In this document: positions 1-6,186 of the stretch, piece by piece
How the letters are laid out: every line of letters begins with the position of its first letter
Position numbering within the stretch: the first letter of the stretch is position 1
Position numbers and translations under genes: made by a program
The notes under the pieces: model-generated
Databases searched by the model: none
What the model was told of the DNA's origin: nothing
Seen by the model: only the letters and a program-made list of their open reading frames with translations
Assembly (NCBI GenBank): GCA_946479335.1
Contig: CAMLFP010000291.1
Location: 1 to 7,145 of the forward strand
DNA: 7,145 nucleotides
Direction: 5' to 3'
DNA from: an uncultured Archangium sp.
GTDB taxonomy: Bacteria > Myxococcota > Myxococcia > Myxococcales > Myxococcaceae

Positions 1-92
1 ACGCAGCGCACGAAGACCAGCTCCTCGAAGCGGATCTTCTCTTCACGCTGCGCGCTGCCGCAGATCGGGCACGCGCTGAACACCGGCTTCAT
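1..92 (-). CDS. 5' fragment of a zinc-ribbon protein, possibly a SAM-dependent methyltransferase
   Basis: Only about the first 30 codons are in the window; the gene continues past the left edge. The minus strand reads MKPVFSACPICGSAQREE and then a Phe/Glu/Val-rich stretch ending in a cysteine at about residue 30. A CPxCG pair followed some 20 residues later by another cysteine is the usual start of a zinc ribbon, and this layout is common at the N-terminus of bacterial class I SAM-dependent methyltransferases. That function is inferred, because no methyltransferase motif is visible. The ATG at 92 has a weak AAGTGA seven bases upstream. A second in-frame ATG at 113 would add seven residues and has no ribosome-binding site. 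The gene is divergent from the lipoprotein phosphoesterase gene at 190, so the bases between them should carry both promoters, though none is recognisable. Confidence 0.6.
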   Translation of the reverse strand, partial: MKPVFSACPICGSAQREEKIRFEELVFVRC

Positions 93-178
93 GCGTGGGT
101 CACTTAGTCGCATTGCAACTGACGCGCGCGGGTGACGCGGGGCACTCCGGGCCTTTCAGGTGCGACGACGGTCGCCAT

Positions 179-183
179 AGGTG
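179..183 (+). promoter_or_regulatory. Ribosome-binding site deciding the start at 190
   Basis: AGGTG lies six bases before the ATG at 190. An in-frame GTG at 181 overlaps this element and so could not use it. This favours the ATG at 190 over the longer reading from 181. Confidence 0.55.
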
Positions 184-189
184 TCGGCC

Positions 190-1626
190 ATGTCCCTCAC
201 CTCGAGAGCGCTCCTCCTCGCGACGCTTGGCTTCACCGCGTGTCACCACCTCGACGCCGTCGACGTGCCCGACGCGTCCACCGGGCCGGTCACCTGTCTG
301 GAGTGCCTGACCTCCGACGAGTGCGGCGCGAACGCGTCATGCGCGCAGTACGCGGGCAGCGACTTCTGCGGCGCGCATTGCACCTCGGCGGCCGACTGCG
401 ACGAGGGCGAGCTCTGCGTCGCGTCGGTGGCCGACGACGGGAGCGAGGTGCACGTCTGCGCGCCGGCAAGCGGCACGTGTGGCGACCAGGGCTGCGGGGC
501 GTGCGCTGACGGCACGGTGTGCGACGTGCTCTCCGGCGCGTGCAACACGCCTGACGACGACGGCGGCACGGAGGTCGACCCCGGCGACGGCGGCGCGTGC
601 GCTTCGTACGACGCGCCCGACGTGGCCTCGTGCTGCACCGCGTGCGACCCCGGCGACCCCGACTGCCAGGCGAACGGTTGCTACGCGGGTTGGTCTTGCG
701 GCCGCGACGCGTGCCTGTGTCACACGCTGCCCTCCGCGTGCGCCGACGCGGGCACGCCCGACGCCGGGAGCTTCGACGCGGGGCTCCCCGATGCGGGCCA
801 CGTCGACGCGGGCGTCACGCACCCCGCGGGCGTCGGCAACGACGGCGGCTATGTCGGGCACCTCTTCTTCGCGGTGATGGGCGACACGCGCCCGCCCGTC
901 ACCAACGACAACGCCGGCTACCCGACGGCCACCATCACGAAGATCTACGACGACATCCAGGCGATGAACCCGCGGCCGCAGTTCGTGGTGGCCACCGGCG
1001 ACTACATGTTCGCGAAGGCCGGCACCAACAACGGCAACGTGCAGCTCAACAAGTACATCTCCGCGCGCAACCACTTCTCGGGTCCGGTGTTCGGCGCGAT
1101 GGGCAACCACGAGTGCACGGGGCCGTCGACCAGCAACTGCGCCACCAACATCACCACCAACATGCAGGCGTACCTTGATCACCTGATCACCCCGCTGGGG
1201 CGCACCAAGCCGTACTACGCGATTCACGTCGACAACACGCACGAGAAGTGGACCGCCAAGTTCCTCATCGTCGCCTGCAACGCGTGGAGCGCCGCGCAGA
1301 AGACGTGGCTGCAGAACCAGCTCGAGAAGCCCACCACGTATACCTTCGTGGCGCGTCACGAGCCGCGCGGCACCGACGCCCCGTGCGGCGCCGACATGGA
1401 CGCGCTGCTCGCCAGCCACCCGTACACCATGCTGCTGGTCGGCCACGTCCACACGTACTCGCACTCCGGCAAGCAGCTGGTCGAAGGCCTCGGCGGCGCG
1501 CCCATCACCGGCAGCGGCGTGCACGGGTACGCCACCATCGAGCAGCAACCGAACGGCACCTTCCGCGTCACGCAGTACAGCGCCGCCACCGGCCAGCCCG
1601 TGAGCCACTACACGCTGACGCCATGA
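190..1626 (+). CDS. Cysteine-rich lipoprotein metallophosphoesterase (calcineurin-like)
   Basis: The 478-residue product begins with a short hydrophobic signal and a lipobox-like FTAC (Cys18), so it is probably an exported lipoprotein. Residues 36-184 hold 24 cysteines with many Cys-x(2-8)-Cys spacings, presumably disulphide-bonded. Residues 184-208 form an Asp-Ala-Gly linker (PDAG, FDAG, PDAG, VDAG). From about 224 follows a metallophosphoesterase domain with its motifs in order: GDTR (Asp232), GDYMF (Asp271), GNHE (Asn306-His307), a lone His390 in ARHEPRG, and GHVH (His419, His421). These are the metal ligands of the calcineurin-like / purple acid phosphatase superfamily. Motif I reads D-x-R rather than the common D-x-H, so metal site 1 may be altered. 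The substrate is not predictable; a phosphomonoester or phosphodiester outside the cytoplasm is likely. The stop overlaps the next start (ATGA), so this is the first gene of a three-gene operon. An in-frame GTG at 181 would add three residues. Confidence 0.88.
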   Translation: MSLTSRALLLATLGFTACHHLDAVDVPDASTGPVTCLECLTSDECGANASCAQYAGSDFCGAHCTSAADCDEGELCVASVADDGSEVHVCAPASGTCGDQGCGACADGTVCDVLSGACNTPDDDGGTEVDPGDGGACASYDAPDVASCCTACDPGDPDCQANGCYAGWSCGRDACLCHTLPSACADAGTPDAGSFDAGLPDAGHVDAGVTHPAGVGNDGGYVGHLFFAVMGDTRPPVTNDNAGYPTATITKIYDDIQAMNPRPQFVVATGDYMFAKAGTNNGNVQLNKYISARNHFSGPVFGAMGNHECTGPSTSNCATNITTNMQAYLDHLITPLGRTKPYYAIHVDNTHEKWTAKFLIVACNAWSAAQKTWLQNQLEKPTTYTFVARHEPRGTDAPCGADMDALLASHPYTMLLVGHVHTYSHSGKQLVEGLGGAPITGSGVHGYATIEQQPNGTFRVTQYSAATGQPVSHYTLTP

Positions 1627-1904
1627 AGACGTTGAAGCTGTGGTTCACCCGCGTCGCGACCGTGCAGTTCGTCTTCACCGCCGTCACCGGGCTGTTGCTG
1701 TACCTCCGGCCGCTCGACGATCGCGCCGGCTGGTACTCGAAAGACGTGAAGGAGTGGCTGGTGATGCTGCACAACGGTGAGTGGCTGACGCAGCTGTTGC
1801 TGCACAACCGCTACGTGTCGGGGCTGCTGGTGGGCGCGACGCTGGCGTGGCTGGTGCTCGGTTCCGCGCGGAAGACCTTCAAGAAGGGAGCGCCCGCGCC
1901 GTGA
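1623..1904 (+). CDS. Small two-helix inner-membrane protein, PepSY-associated-helix-like
   Basis: The 93-residue protein has two hydrophobic segments, about residues 12-28 and 66-80, joined by a polar loop with the pattern MLHNGEWL and HNRYVSGLLVG. A basic N-terminus and a Lys/Arg-rich C-terminus (SARKTFKK) suggest that both ends lie in the cytoplasm. The His-x-Gly-Glu and Arg-Tyr-x-x-Gly-Leu pattern resembles the PepSY-associated transmembrane helix family. This is a by-eye match, and the PepSY domain itself is absent. There is no ribosome-binding site before the ATG, which overlaps the upstream stop as ATGA, so translation is probably coupled to the phosphoesterase gene. Its own stop overlaps the next start as GTGA. 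The function is unknown; it may anchor or assist the two lipoproteins encoded on either side. Confidence 0.75.
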   Translation: MKTLKLWFTRVATVQFVFTAVTGLLLYLRPLDDRAGWYSKDVKEWLVMLHNGEWLTQLLLHNRYVSGLLVGATLAWLVLGSARKTFKKGAPAP

Positions 1905-2515
1905 GGTACCTCGTGTTGTTGCTGGCCGTGTCGTGTTCGCGCGAGAAGCCGGCGCCGCCTCCGCCCGTCGCGCCGTGCACGCCGCGCGTGTTCAACGCCA
2001 GCCGCGTGGCGACGCCCATCAAGGTCGACGGAGAGCTCGACGACGACGCGTGGAGCGACGCGATGCCCAGCGGCACGTTGAAGGGCGCGCGCGACGAGAA
2101 GGCGATGGTGGCGCACACCGAAGCGCGCGCCGTGTGGGACGACGACGCGCTCTATGTCGCGCTCTACGCCGCCGACGAAGACGAGACCTCGCGCGACGTG
2201 ATGCGCGTCGAGCTGGGTGACCTCGCGCTGCGCGTGCGCGTGTCACCCGATGGCAAGGTCGACTGCCAGCCCGCCACCGCGTGCGACGGCGTCGTGGCGA
2301 AGACCATGGCCGACGGCACGCTGAACGACGCGAGCGACGACGATGAAGAGTGGGAAGCGGAGCTCCGGGTGCCCTGGGCACGCCTCGGCGGCCGCCCCGC
2401 GTCGCGCGAGGTGCCCTTCGACGTGGTCCGCGAAGACCGGCCGAAGGGTCAACCGCAAGACCAGCTGCTGCGCTGGAGCCGCTGCGGAAAACTGGTGCTG
2501 CTCGACCCGAGCTGA
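1901..2515 (+). CDS. Lipoprotein with a CBM9-like (family 9 carbohydrate-binding) domain
   Basis: The 204-residue product starts with a very short hydrophobic signal ending LLLAVSC (Cys12), followed by a Pro-rich spacer, consistent with a lipoprotein. The rest has the marks of the CBM9-like beta-sandwich: IKVDGELDDDAW (residues 41-52), a strand pair ARAVWDDDALYVALYAAD (about 74-92), and WEAELRVPWARLGG (about 151-164). In characterised xylanases CBM9 binds sugar chain ends. Stand-alone versions like this are widespread and mostly of unknown ligand, so sugar binding is an inference. The chosen GTG overlaps the previous stop as GTGA, and GGGAG ends ten bases upstream of it. It is the last gene of the operon, and its stop lies one base from the stop of the convergent lipoprotein gene. 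Confidence 0.8.
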   Translation: MRYLVLLLAVSCSREKPAPPPPVAPCTPRVFNASRVATPIKVDGELDDDAWSDAMPSGTLKGARDEKAMVAHTEARAVWDDDALYVALYAADEDETSRDVMRVELGDLALRVRVSPDGKVDCQPATACDGVVAKTMADGTLNDASDDDEEWEAELRVPWARLGGRPASREVPFDVVREDRPKGQPQDQLLRWSRCGKLVLLDPS

Positions 2516-2516
2516 A

Positions 2517-3404
2517 TCACGGGCCGGCGTCGACCGAGGTCTCGGCGTCGAAGCCACCGTCGGGCACCACCACCTCGGCCGGCGTGTACGGAGGCGGATC
2601 GAAGTCGCCGGTGCGCGTGCCGGTGAAGCCGGTCTGCAGCGTCAACGTCGCGCCCACCAGCGCGGGGCCGAAGGCGCAGCCGCCCGCCCAGCCGACGAAG
2701 ACCGTGCCGTCCTTCACGCCGTTCACCGCGGCGCCCTCCGGCGCGACGAGCTTCGTCACCTCCACCAGCGAACAATCGACGCCACCGTCAGCGAGCAGCG
2801 CGCCTGCATCAGCGTCGACGCCCGCGTCGAACGCGCACGGCCTGCCCTTCTGCGTGCGCGGCTCGAGCGAGGTGACCTCGCGCTCACCGACGCGCGAGAA
2901 GCGCCCGCCCGCCAGCGAGATGCCCAACGCGGCGCAGTTGCCATTGACGCCCGCCTCCGCACCGAGCCCGAGGATGAAGCGGTCATTGTTCGCGTGGTCG
3001 ATGAGGCCCGCCACCGCGGGCGCGCGCACGCCGGCGTCGAACGTGCGCTGCTCGTTGTCGATGACCACCAGCGTCTGCAGGTCAGCGCCGCGCGCGAGGT
3101 CGGGCTGGTCGACCGCCACCTTCGACCACAGGAGCTCGCTCGGGCACTGCACCTCCGGCTTCGCGCAGAAGTCGGTGAGGTCCAACGTCACCGGCGCGCC
3201 GTTGATGACGCCGAAGTCGGCGACGCCGCCGTACCCGTTCATCGTCACCTCGCGAATCGCGCCGCCCACGTTCAACTGCAGGCGCAGCTGGTCGTCGTAG
3301 CGGATGGCATAGTTGCCGGTGACGTCGCGCTCCACGGGGTCTCCGCCGCCGCACGCCAGCCCGCACGACAACGTCATCAACACCGCGACATGGCGCTTCT
3401 GCAT
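2517..3404 (-). CDS. Lipoprotein of unknown function with DAG/DGG linkers
   Basis: I do not recognise the family. The 295-residue product begins MQKRHVAVLM and ends its signal at GLACGGG (Cys18), a lipoprotein end often seen in myxobacteria although residue -3 is Gly. The N-terminal half (about 28-185) alternates hydrophobic and polar residues, suggesting beta structure, and contains Cys80, Cys87 and Cys157. Asp-Ala-Gly and Asp-Gly-Gly runs at about 193-209 lead into a second small domain (about 210-270) with Cys211 and Cys243. The C-terminus returns to a VPDGGFDAE and VDAGP tail. The ATG at 3404 is supported by AAGGGAGA eight bases upstream, and longer in-frame readings on this strand only run through the deacetylase gene. 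It lies 32 bases after the deacetylase stop, so it may be cotranscribed with it. Confidence 0.85.
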   Translation of the reverse strand: MQKRHVAVLMTLSCGLACGGGDPVERDVTGNYAIRYDDQLRLQLNVGGAIREVTMNGYGGVADFGVINGAPVTLDLTDFCAKPEVQCPSELLWSKVAVDQPDLARGADLQTLVVIDNEQRTFDAGVRAPAVAGLIDHANNDRFILGLGAEAGVNGNCAALGISLAGGRFSRVGEREVTSLEPRTQKGRPCAFDAGVDADAGALLADGGVDCSLVEVTKLVAPEGAAVNGVKDGTVFVGWAGGCAFGPALVGATLTLQTGFTGTRTGDFDPPPYTPAEVVVPDGGFDAETSVDAGP

Positions 3405-3412
3405 GTGAGCGT

Positions 3413-3417
3413 CTCCC
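3413..3417 (-). promoter_or_regulatory. Ribosome-binding site of the unknown lipoprotein gene
   Basis: GGGAG, within AAGGGAGA on the minus strand, is eight bases from the ATG at 3404. It fixes that start against the longer in-frame reading that extends upstream to 3875. Confidence 0.65.
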
Positions 3418-3436
3418 TTGAGCGCGTGGGTTGCCG

Positions 3437-4330
3437 TCAAGGCGCCGGGCGATCCACCTCCGGCACCAGGCCCCAGATCCGCAGCGCCTCGGCGAAGGTG
3501 TTGAGGTGCAGCTCCACCACGCGCGGGATCGAGCCGTCCGCCTCGACCTGGTACCCGCCCGCGAGGTTCCACGTGAGCGGGAGCTCGAGGTCGCGCGCCA
3601 TCGTCAGCACCTCGCGGTCTCGGAGTCGCAACTGCTCGGTGGTGAGCATCCCGCCCAACGGGTCGTCGACGTGGGGGTCCGCGCCGGCCTGGTAGAGGAT
3701 GAGGTCGGGCCGTCGCTCGGTGAAGCGCGCGCGCAGCCGGTGAATCTCCTCGAGGTACGCGTCGGCCTGCTCGCGCCGGCGGTACGTCTTGCCGAACGTG
3801 AGGTGCTGCACGCGGTCTGCGAAGTGCCCTGCGTCGATGATGGCCTGCGTGCCGTCGCCGTAGTGGTAGTCGCAATCGACGATGGCCACCTGCGCCACGC
3901 GCTCCTCCGCGAGCAGCTGCGCGGTGGCCACCATCAGGCCATTGAAGGTACAGAAGGCGCGACCGCCGCGCGGGCCGGCGTGGTGGAAGCCCGAGGTCAG
4001 CGACGCGCTGATGCCCTCCTTCAGCGCCACGATGGCCGAGCCGTAGCAGGCGCCCGTGGTGTACGGCAGCGAGCGCGCCACCGAGAACGACACCGAGCCG
4101 AACCCGTTCGCGCGGCGCAGCTGCAGCACGTCTTCCACGAAGGCGGCGTCATGCACGCGACAGAAGTCATCGACCGACGTCGGCTGTGGCGCGACGAACT
4201 CGATGGGCCAGCCCGACGCCCGTAACGCATCGGCGACGACCTGCGGCTTGTGCGCGCTGGGCGACACCGGGCGCCCCGAGTCCGCCACCATGTCGGCGGA
4301 GAACATCACCTTGAGGGTGGGCTTCTTCAG
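3437..4330 (-). CDS. Histone deacetylase-family zinc amidohydrolase
   Basis: The 297-residue product (counted from the proposed CTG) has the arginase/deacetylase-fold signature. In order it shows the catalytic His pair GFHHAG (116-117), FCTFN (126-130), VDCDYHYGDGTQ with zinc ligands Asp154 and His156, QAGADPHVDDPLGG with the third ligand Asp218, and the transition-state Tyr in AGGY (260). All catalytic residues are present, so it should hydrolyse an N-acetyl amide. In bacteria such enzymes act on acetyl-lysine, acetylpolyamines or small molecules, and the substrate cannot be told here. The second His of the usual HHGDG is Tyr157. Only 62 residues separate His156 from Asp218, short for the family. 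The CTG has GAGGAG five bases upstream and overlaps the preceding stop. A GTG at 4309 and an ATG at 4306 are alternatives but would cut the first beta strand (LKVMFS). It appears cytoplasmic. Confidence 0.9.
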   Translation of the reverse strand: MKKPTLKVMFSADMVADSGRPVSPSAHKPQVVADALRASGWPIEFVAPQPTSVDDFCRVHDAAFVEDVLQLRRANGFGSVSFSVARSLPYTTGACYGSAIVALKEGISASLTSGFHHAGPRGGRAFCTFNGLMVATAQLLAEERVAQVAIVDCDYHYGDGTQAIIDAGHFADRVQHLTFGKTYRRREQADAYLEEIHRLRARFTERRPDLILYQAGADPHVDDPLGGMLTTEQLRLRDREVLTMARDLELPLTWNLAGGYQVEADGSIPRVVELHLNTFAEALRIWGLVPEVDRPAP

Positions 4331-5184
4331 AGCTGCTCCTCGGCGACGCGGCGCAGCTGCGCGATGGTGGTCTTCCCCGGCGCGTAGAGGCCCGCGTCGA
4401 GCTGCGCCTTGAAGTGCACGGTGAAGGCGCGCTGCCGGTGCTCCGGAGAGATGGCGAGGGTGGTGAGGCGCAACAGCCGGAAGCCCTCGCAGCTCGACAC
4501 GGCGATGACCTCGCCCGGGAGCGCGCGGTTGCGTCGCGCGGGGAGCTCGTCGGCGCGCTTGACCCCGATGAGGCACCCCGGCGGCAGCCGCACGCCGTTG
4601 AGCACCACTGGCTGCACGTTGATGCACGAGTGGTCGTCACCCAGCTTGCGCTTCTCGAGCAGCAGCGGCCGCCCGTCGTCGGCCACAAAGACGTTGGCGC
4701 GGCCGCCGTGGCGCACGTGCCCGTCGGCGATCTCCAGGAAGTACTTCTCCGCCAGCGGGCAGGTGCCCATCTTCAACGCGTCGAAGCACGGCGCGAGCTG
4801 CGGCAGCGAAGCCTCCAGCTCCGGGGGCGCGACGAGGTCACACACCAGCGCGGCGAACACCCGGCTCTCCTCGCGGGCGAGCGACTCCGGCACGCGACGC
4901 ACCGCCTCGCGCAACGCCGGCGGCAGCCCCTCGCGCGTCACCACCCGCGCCGTCGCGGGGAAGAGCTTGGTGATGGCGTCGCGGCGCTGCTCCGGCGGGA
5001 GGTTCACCAACACCGCGAGGTGCCGCGTCGCCTGCGTGAAGCCGCAGCCACGCCGCTCGGTGTGGTGCGTGAAGTGCTCGTTGAGCATCTCGTGCAGCGT
5101 CGCGTTGAAGACGAAGCCGTGGCGCGCGAAGACCGTCAGCAGCTCGTGCGGCTCCGCGGCGGTTGTCTCGTGCGGCTGCATCAC
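4327..5184 (-). CDS. Conserved-looking protein of unknown function, coupled to the deacetylase
   Basis: I do not recognise this 285-residue protein. It has no signal peptide or membrane segment, so it is probably cytoplasmic. The N-terminal half (about 1-130) is helical in character and rich in His, Arg and Leu, with HEMLNEHFTHH at 31-41 and GCGF at 46-49. The second half (about 133-275) looks beta-rich and has clustered cysteines and acid/His residues: APCF, GTCPLAEKYF, ADGHVRHGGRANVF, LLLEKRKLGDDHSC, PPGCLIG and SSCEGFRLLRL. The stop overlaps the proposed CTG of the deacetylase gene, so the two are probably coupled and functionally linked. A GGGGGG run lies six bases before the GTG at 5184 and nine before an ATG at 5181, and either start is possible (one residue apart). 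Base and codon use match the neighbours. Confidence 0.82.
   Translation of the reverse strand: MMQPHETTAAEPHELLTVFARHGFVFNATLHEMLNEHFTHHTERRGCGFTQATRHLAVLVNLPPEQRRDAITKLFPATARVVTREGLPPALREAVRRVPESLAREESRVFAALVCDLVAPPELEASLPQLAPCFDALKMGTCPLAEKYFLEIADGHVRHGGRANVFVADDGRPLLLEKRKLGDDHSCINVQPVVLNGVRLPPGCLIGVKRADELPARRNRALPGEVIAVSSCEGFRLLRLTTLAISPEHRQRAFTVHFKAQLDAGLYAPGKTTIAQLRRVAEEQL
4336..4341 (-). promoter_or_regulatory. Ribosome-binding site supporting a CTG start for the deacetylase
   Basis: GAGGAG on the minus strand lies inside the last codons of the upstream gene and five bases before the CTG at 4330. Neither the GTG at 4309 nor the ATG at 4306 has a comparable element at a working distance. 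Confidence 0.5.
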
Positions 5185-5237
5185 GCGCTGCCCCCCAGTG
5201 CTCTGGCAGCGCGCAGCTTAGCGGAACGCGGCGCGCG

Positions 5238-6083
5238 TCACGTGCCGGGGAGGAACTTGCCGTCTTTGTTGCTCCACTCGACCTGCACGTCGAAGCCGCC
5301 GCTGTCCTTCGCGTAGGCCTGCGCCAGCGGCACCAGGCCGGAGTTCACCGCGAGGTCGCCGATCTCTCCGTACCTCGCGTTGTACCAGCCGAGCTTCCCG
5401 GTCTGGACGTCGGGGTCGGTGGCCGCTTCGTCGAACTCGTGCGACTCGGTGATGGTGACGTTGTCGCGCCCGACGCCGGTGAAGTCGATGCCGTTGCTGC
5501 CCTTCGAGTAGCAGATGACGCCGAAGTAGACGCTCTTGCCGCTGTCGTCGACGTAGCTGCCGTGGAAGCCGCCCAGCCCCTGCTTCGAGGTGGCGCTGCC
5601 GTCCTTCAGCACGGTGCCGGGAGGCAGCAGCACCATGTGCACCGTCTGCGCGCCGTCCTTCACCGCGCCGGACGCAATCTGCTGCTTCACCAGCTTCACC
5701 ACGTCGGCCTCGGTCACGGTGCGCGGCGCCTTGCCGCTGACCACCGCCGACGGCGAGAAGCTGCCGGAGCCCACGCCGTACTGCTTGAGCAGCGCCTCGT
5801 GGTTGCCCGTCACCAGGTCCTTCGCGAAGGCGTCGTTGTACGCGCGGTCCTTCGCGCCGGCGGCGCTCTTCCAGTAGTCGCCGAGGTAGATGGGCTGGAA
5901 CTGCGGCGCCGAGAGCACCTTCCCGCCGTGGTTGGTGAGGTTGTAGCCCTTCGTGCTGCGCGCCGCGGGCTCGAAGCCATCGACCGGGCGCGCGCCGGAG
6001 CGCGTGGTGCTCGTGGTGGTCGACTTCGCGGGGCGGGTGGTGACGGAGGCGGTGGAGGCGGGACGGACGGAGGAGAGCTTCAT
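5238..6083 (-). CDS. EXORDIUM / phosphate-induced protein 1-like protein with HExxE motif
   Basis: The 281-residue product resembles the plant EXORDIUM (PHI-1) family by eye. It has NHGGKVLSAP (51-60) and IYLGDYW (65-71) near the start, a core VHMVLLPPG (148-156), GFHGSY (172-177) and VYFGVICY (185-192), and a C-terminal block with SHEFDEAATDP (214-224), GWYN (232-235) and GEIGDLA (239-245). In plant members the equivalent block reads roughly SHELAE...TNP...GW/AWY...EIGDLC. The H-E-x-x-E arrangement with a following Asp could bind metal, but no catalysis is established for the family. Unusually there is no hydrophobic signal peptide: residues 1-45 are Ser/Thr/Arg/Ala-rich and include PVDGFEPAA. 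The protein has one cysteine (191). The ATG at 6083 has AAAGGAA seven bases upstream. The next gene on the strand starts 53 bases downstream of the stop, so cotranscription is possible. Confidence 0.8.
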   Translation of the reverse strand: MKLSSVRPASTASVTTRPAKSTTTSTTRSGARPVDGFEPAARSTKGYNLTNHGGKVLSAPQFQPIYLGDYWKSAAGAKDRAYNDAFAKDLVTGNHEALLKQYGVGSGSFSPSAVVSGKAPRTVTEADVVKLVKQQIASGAVKDGAQTVHMVLLPPGTVLKDGSATSKQGLGGFHGSYVDDSGKSVYFGVICYSKGSNGIDFTGVGRDNVTITESHEFDEAATDPDVQTGKLGWYNARYGEIGDLAVNSGLVPLAQAYAKDSGGFDVQVEWSNKDGKFLPGT

Positions 6084-6090
6084 GGCGGGG

Positions 6091-6097
6091 TTCCTTT
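6091..6097 (-). promoter_or_regulatory. Ribosome-binding site of the EXORDIUM-like gene
   Basis: AAAGGAA on the minus strand sits seven bases before the ATG at 6083. It sets the start there and argues against the open frame that continues upstream across the non-coding region to 6845. Confidence 0.65.
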
Positions 6098-6186
6098 CAC
6101 TGCGCGCTGCAGAAAAATTCTCGCGACGACGCCCCGCGGGTTGCCGACGTGAAGACTCGTTGCAGCGTGGAAATGTGTGCTGGTGC

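Noticed and set aside
337..1608. Long 423-codon open frame on the minus strand opposite the phosphoesterase gene
   Set aside because: Its product is a monotone of Arg, Ala, Val and Gly, and the opposite frame encodes clear catalytic motifs. It is a high-GC shadow.
2343..3695. 450-codon open frame on the plus strand through the lipoprotein and deacetylase genes
   Set aside because: Arg/Ala-rich with no domain or ribosome-binding site; the minus-strand genes explain the region.
3405..3875. In-frame upstream extension of the unknown lipoprotein
   Set aside because: It overlaps the deacetylase gene, has an Arg/Pro-rich composition, and would bury the lipoprotein signal. The ATG at 3404 has a good ribosome-binding site.
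3431..4225. 264-codon plus-strand open frame opposite the deacetylase
   Set aside because: Low-complexity Arg/Val/Ala product; the opposite strand carries all deacetylase active-site motifs.
5185..5237. Possible terminator between the EXORDIUM-like gene and the 285-residue gene
   Set aside because: GC-rich short complementarities exist, such as CCAG-AGCA-CTGG, but there is no long stem and no T-run.
4409..5316. Two overlapping plus-strand open frames of 270 and 300 codons opposite the 285-residue protein
   Set aside because: Ser/Arg- and Arg/His-rich compositions with no motif. The minus-strand frame has a ribosome-binding site and tight coupling to the deacetylase.
5163..6152. 329-codon plus-strand open frame opposite the EXORDIUM-like gene
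   Set aside because: Monotonous Val/Ala/Arg/Gly composition typical of the complement of a GC-rich gene.
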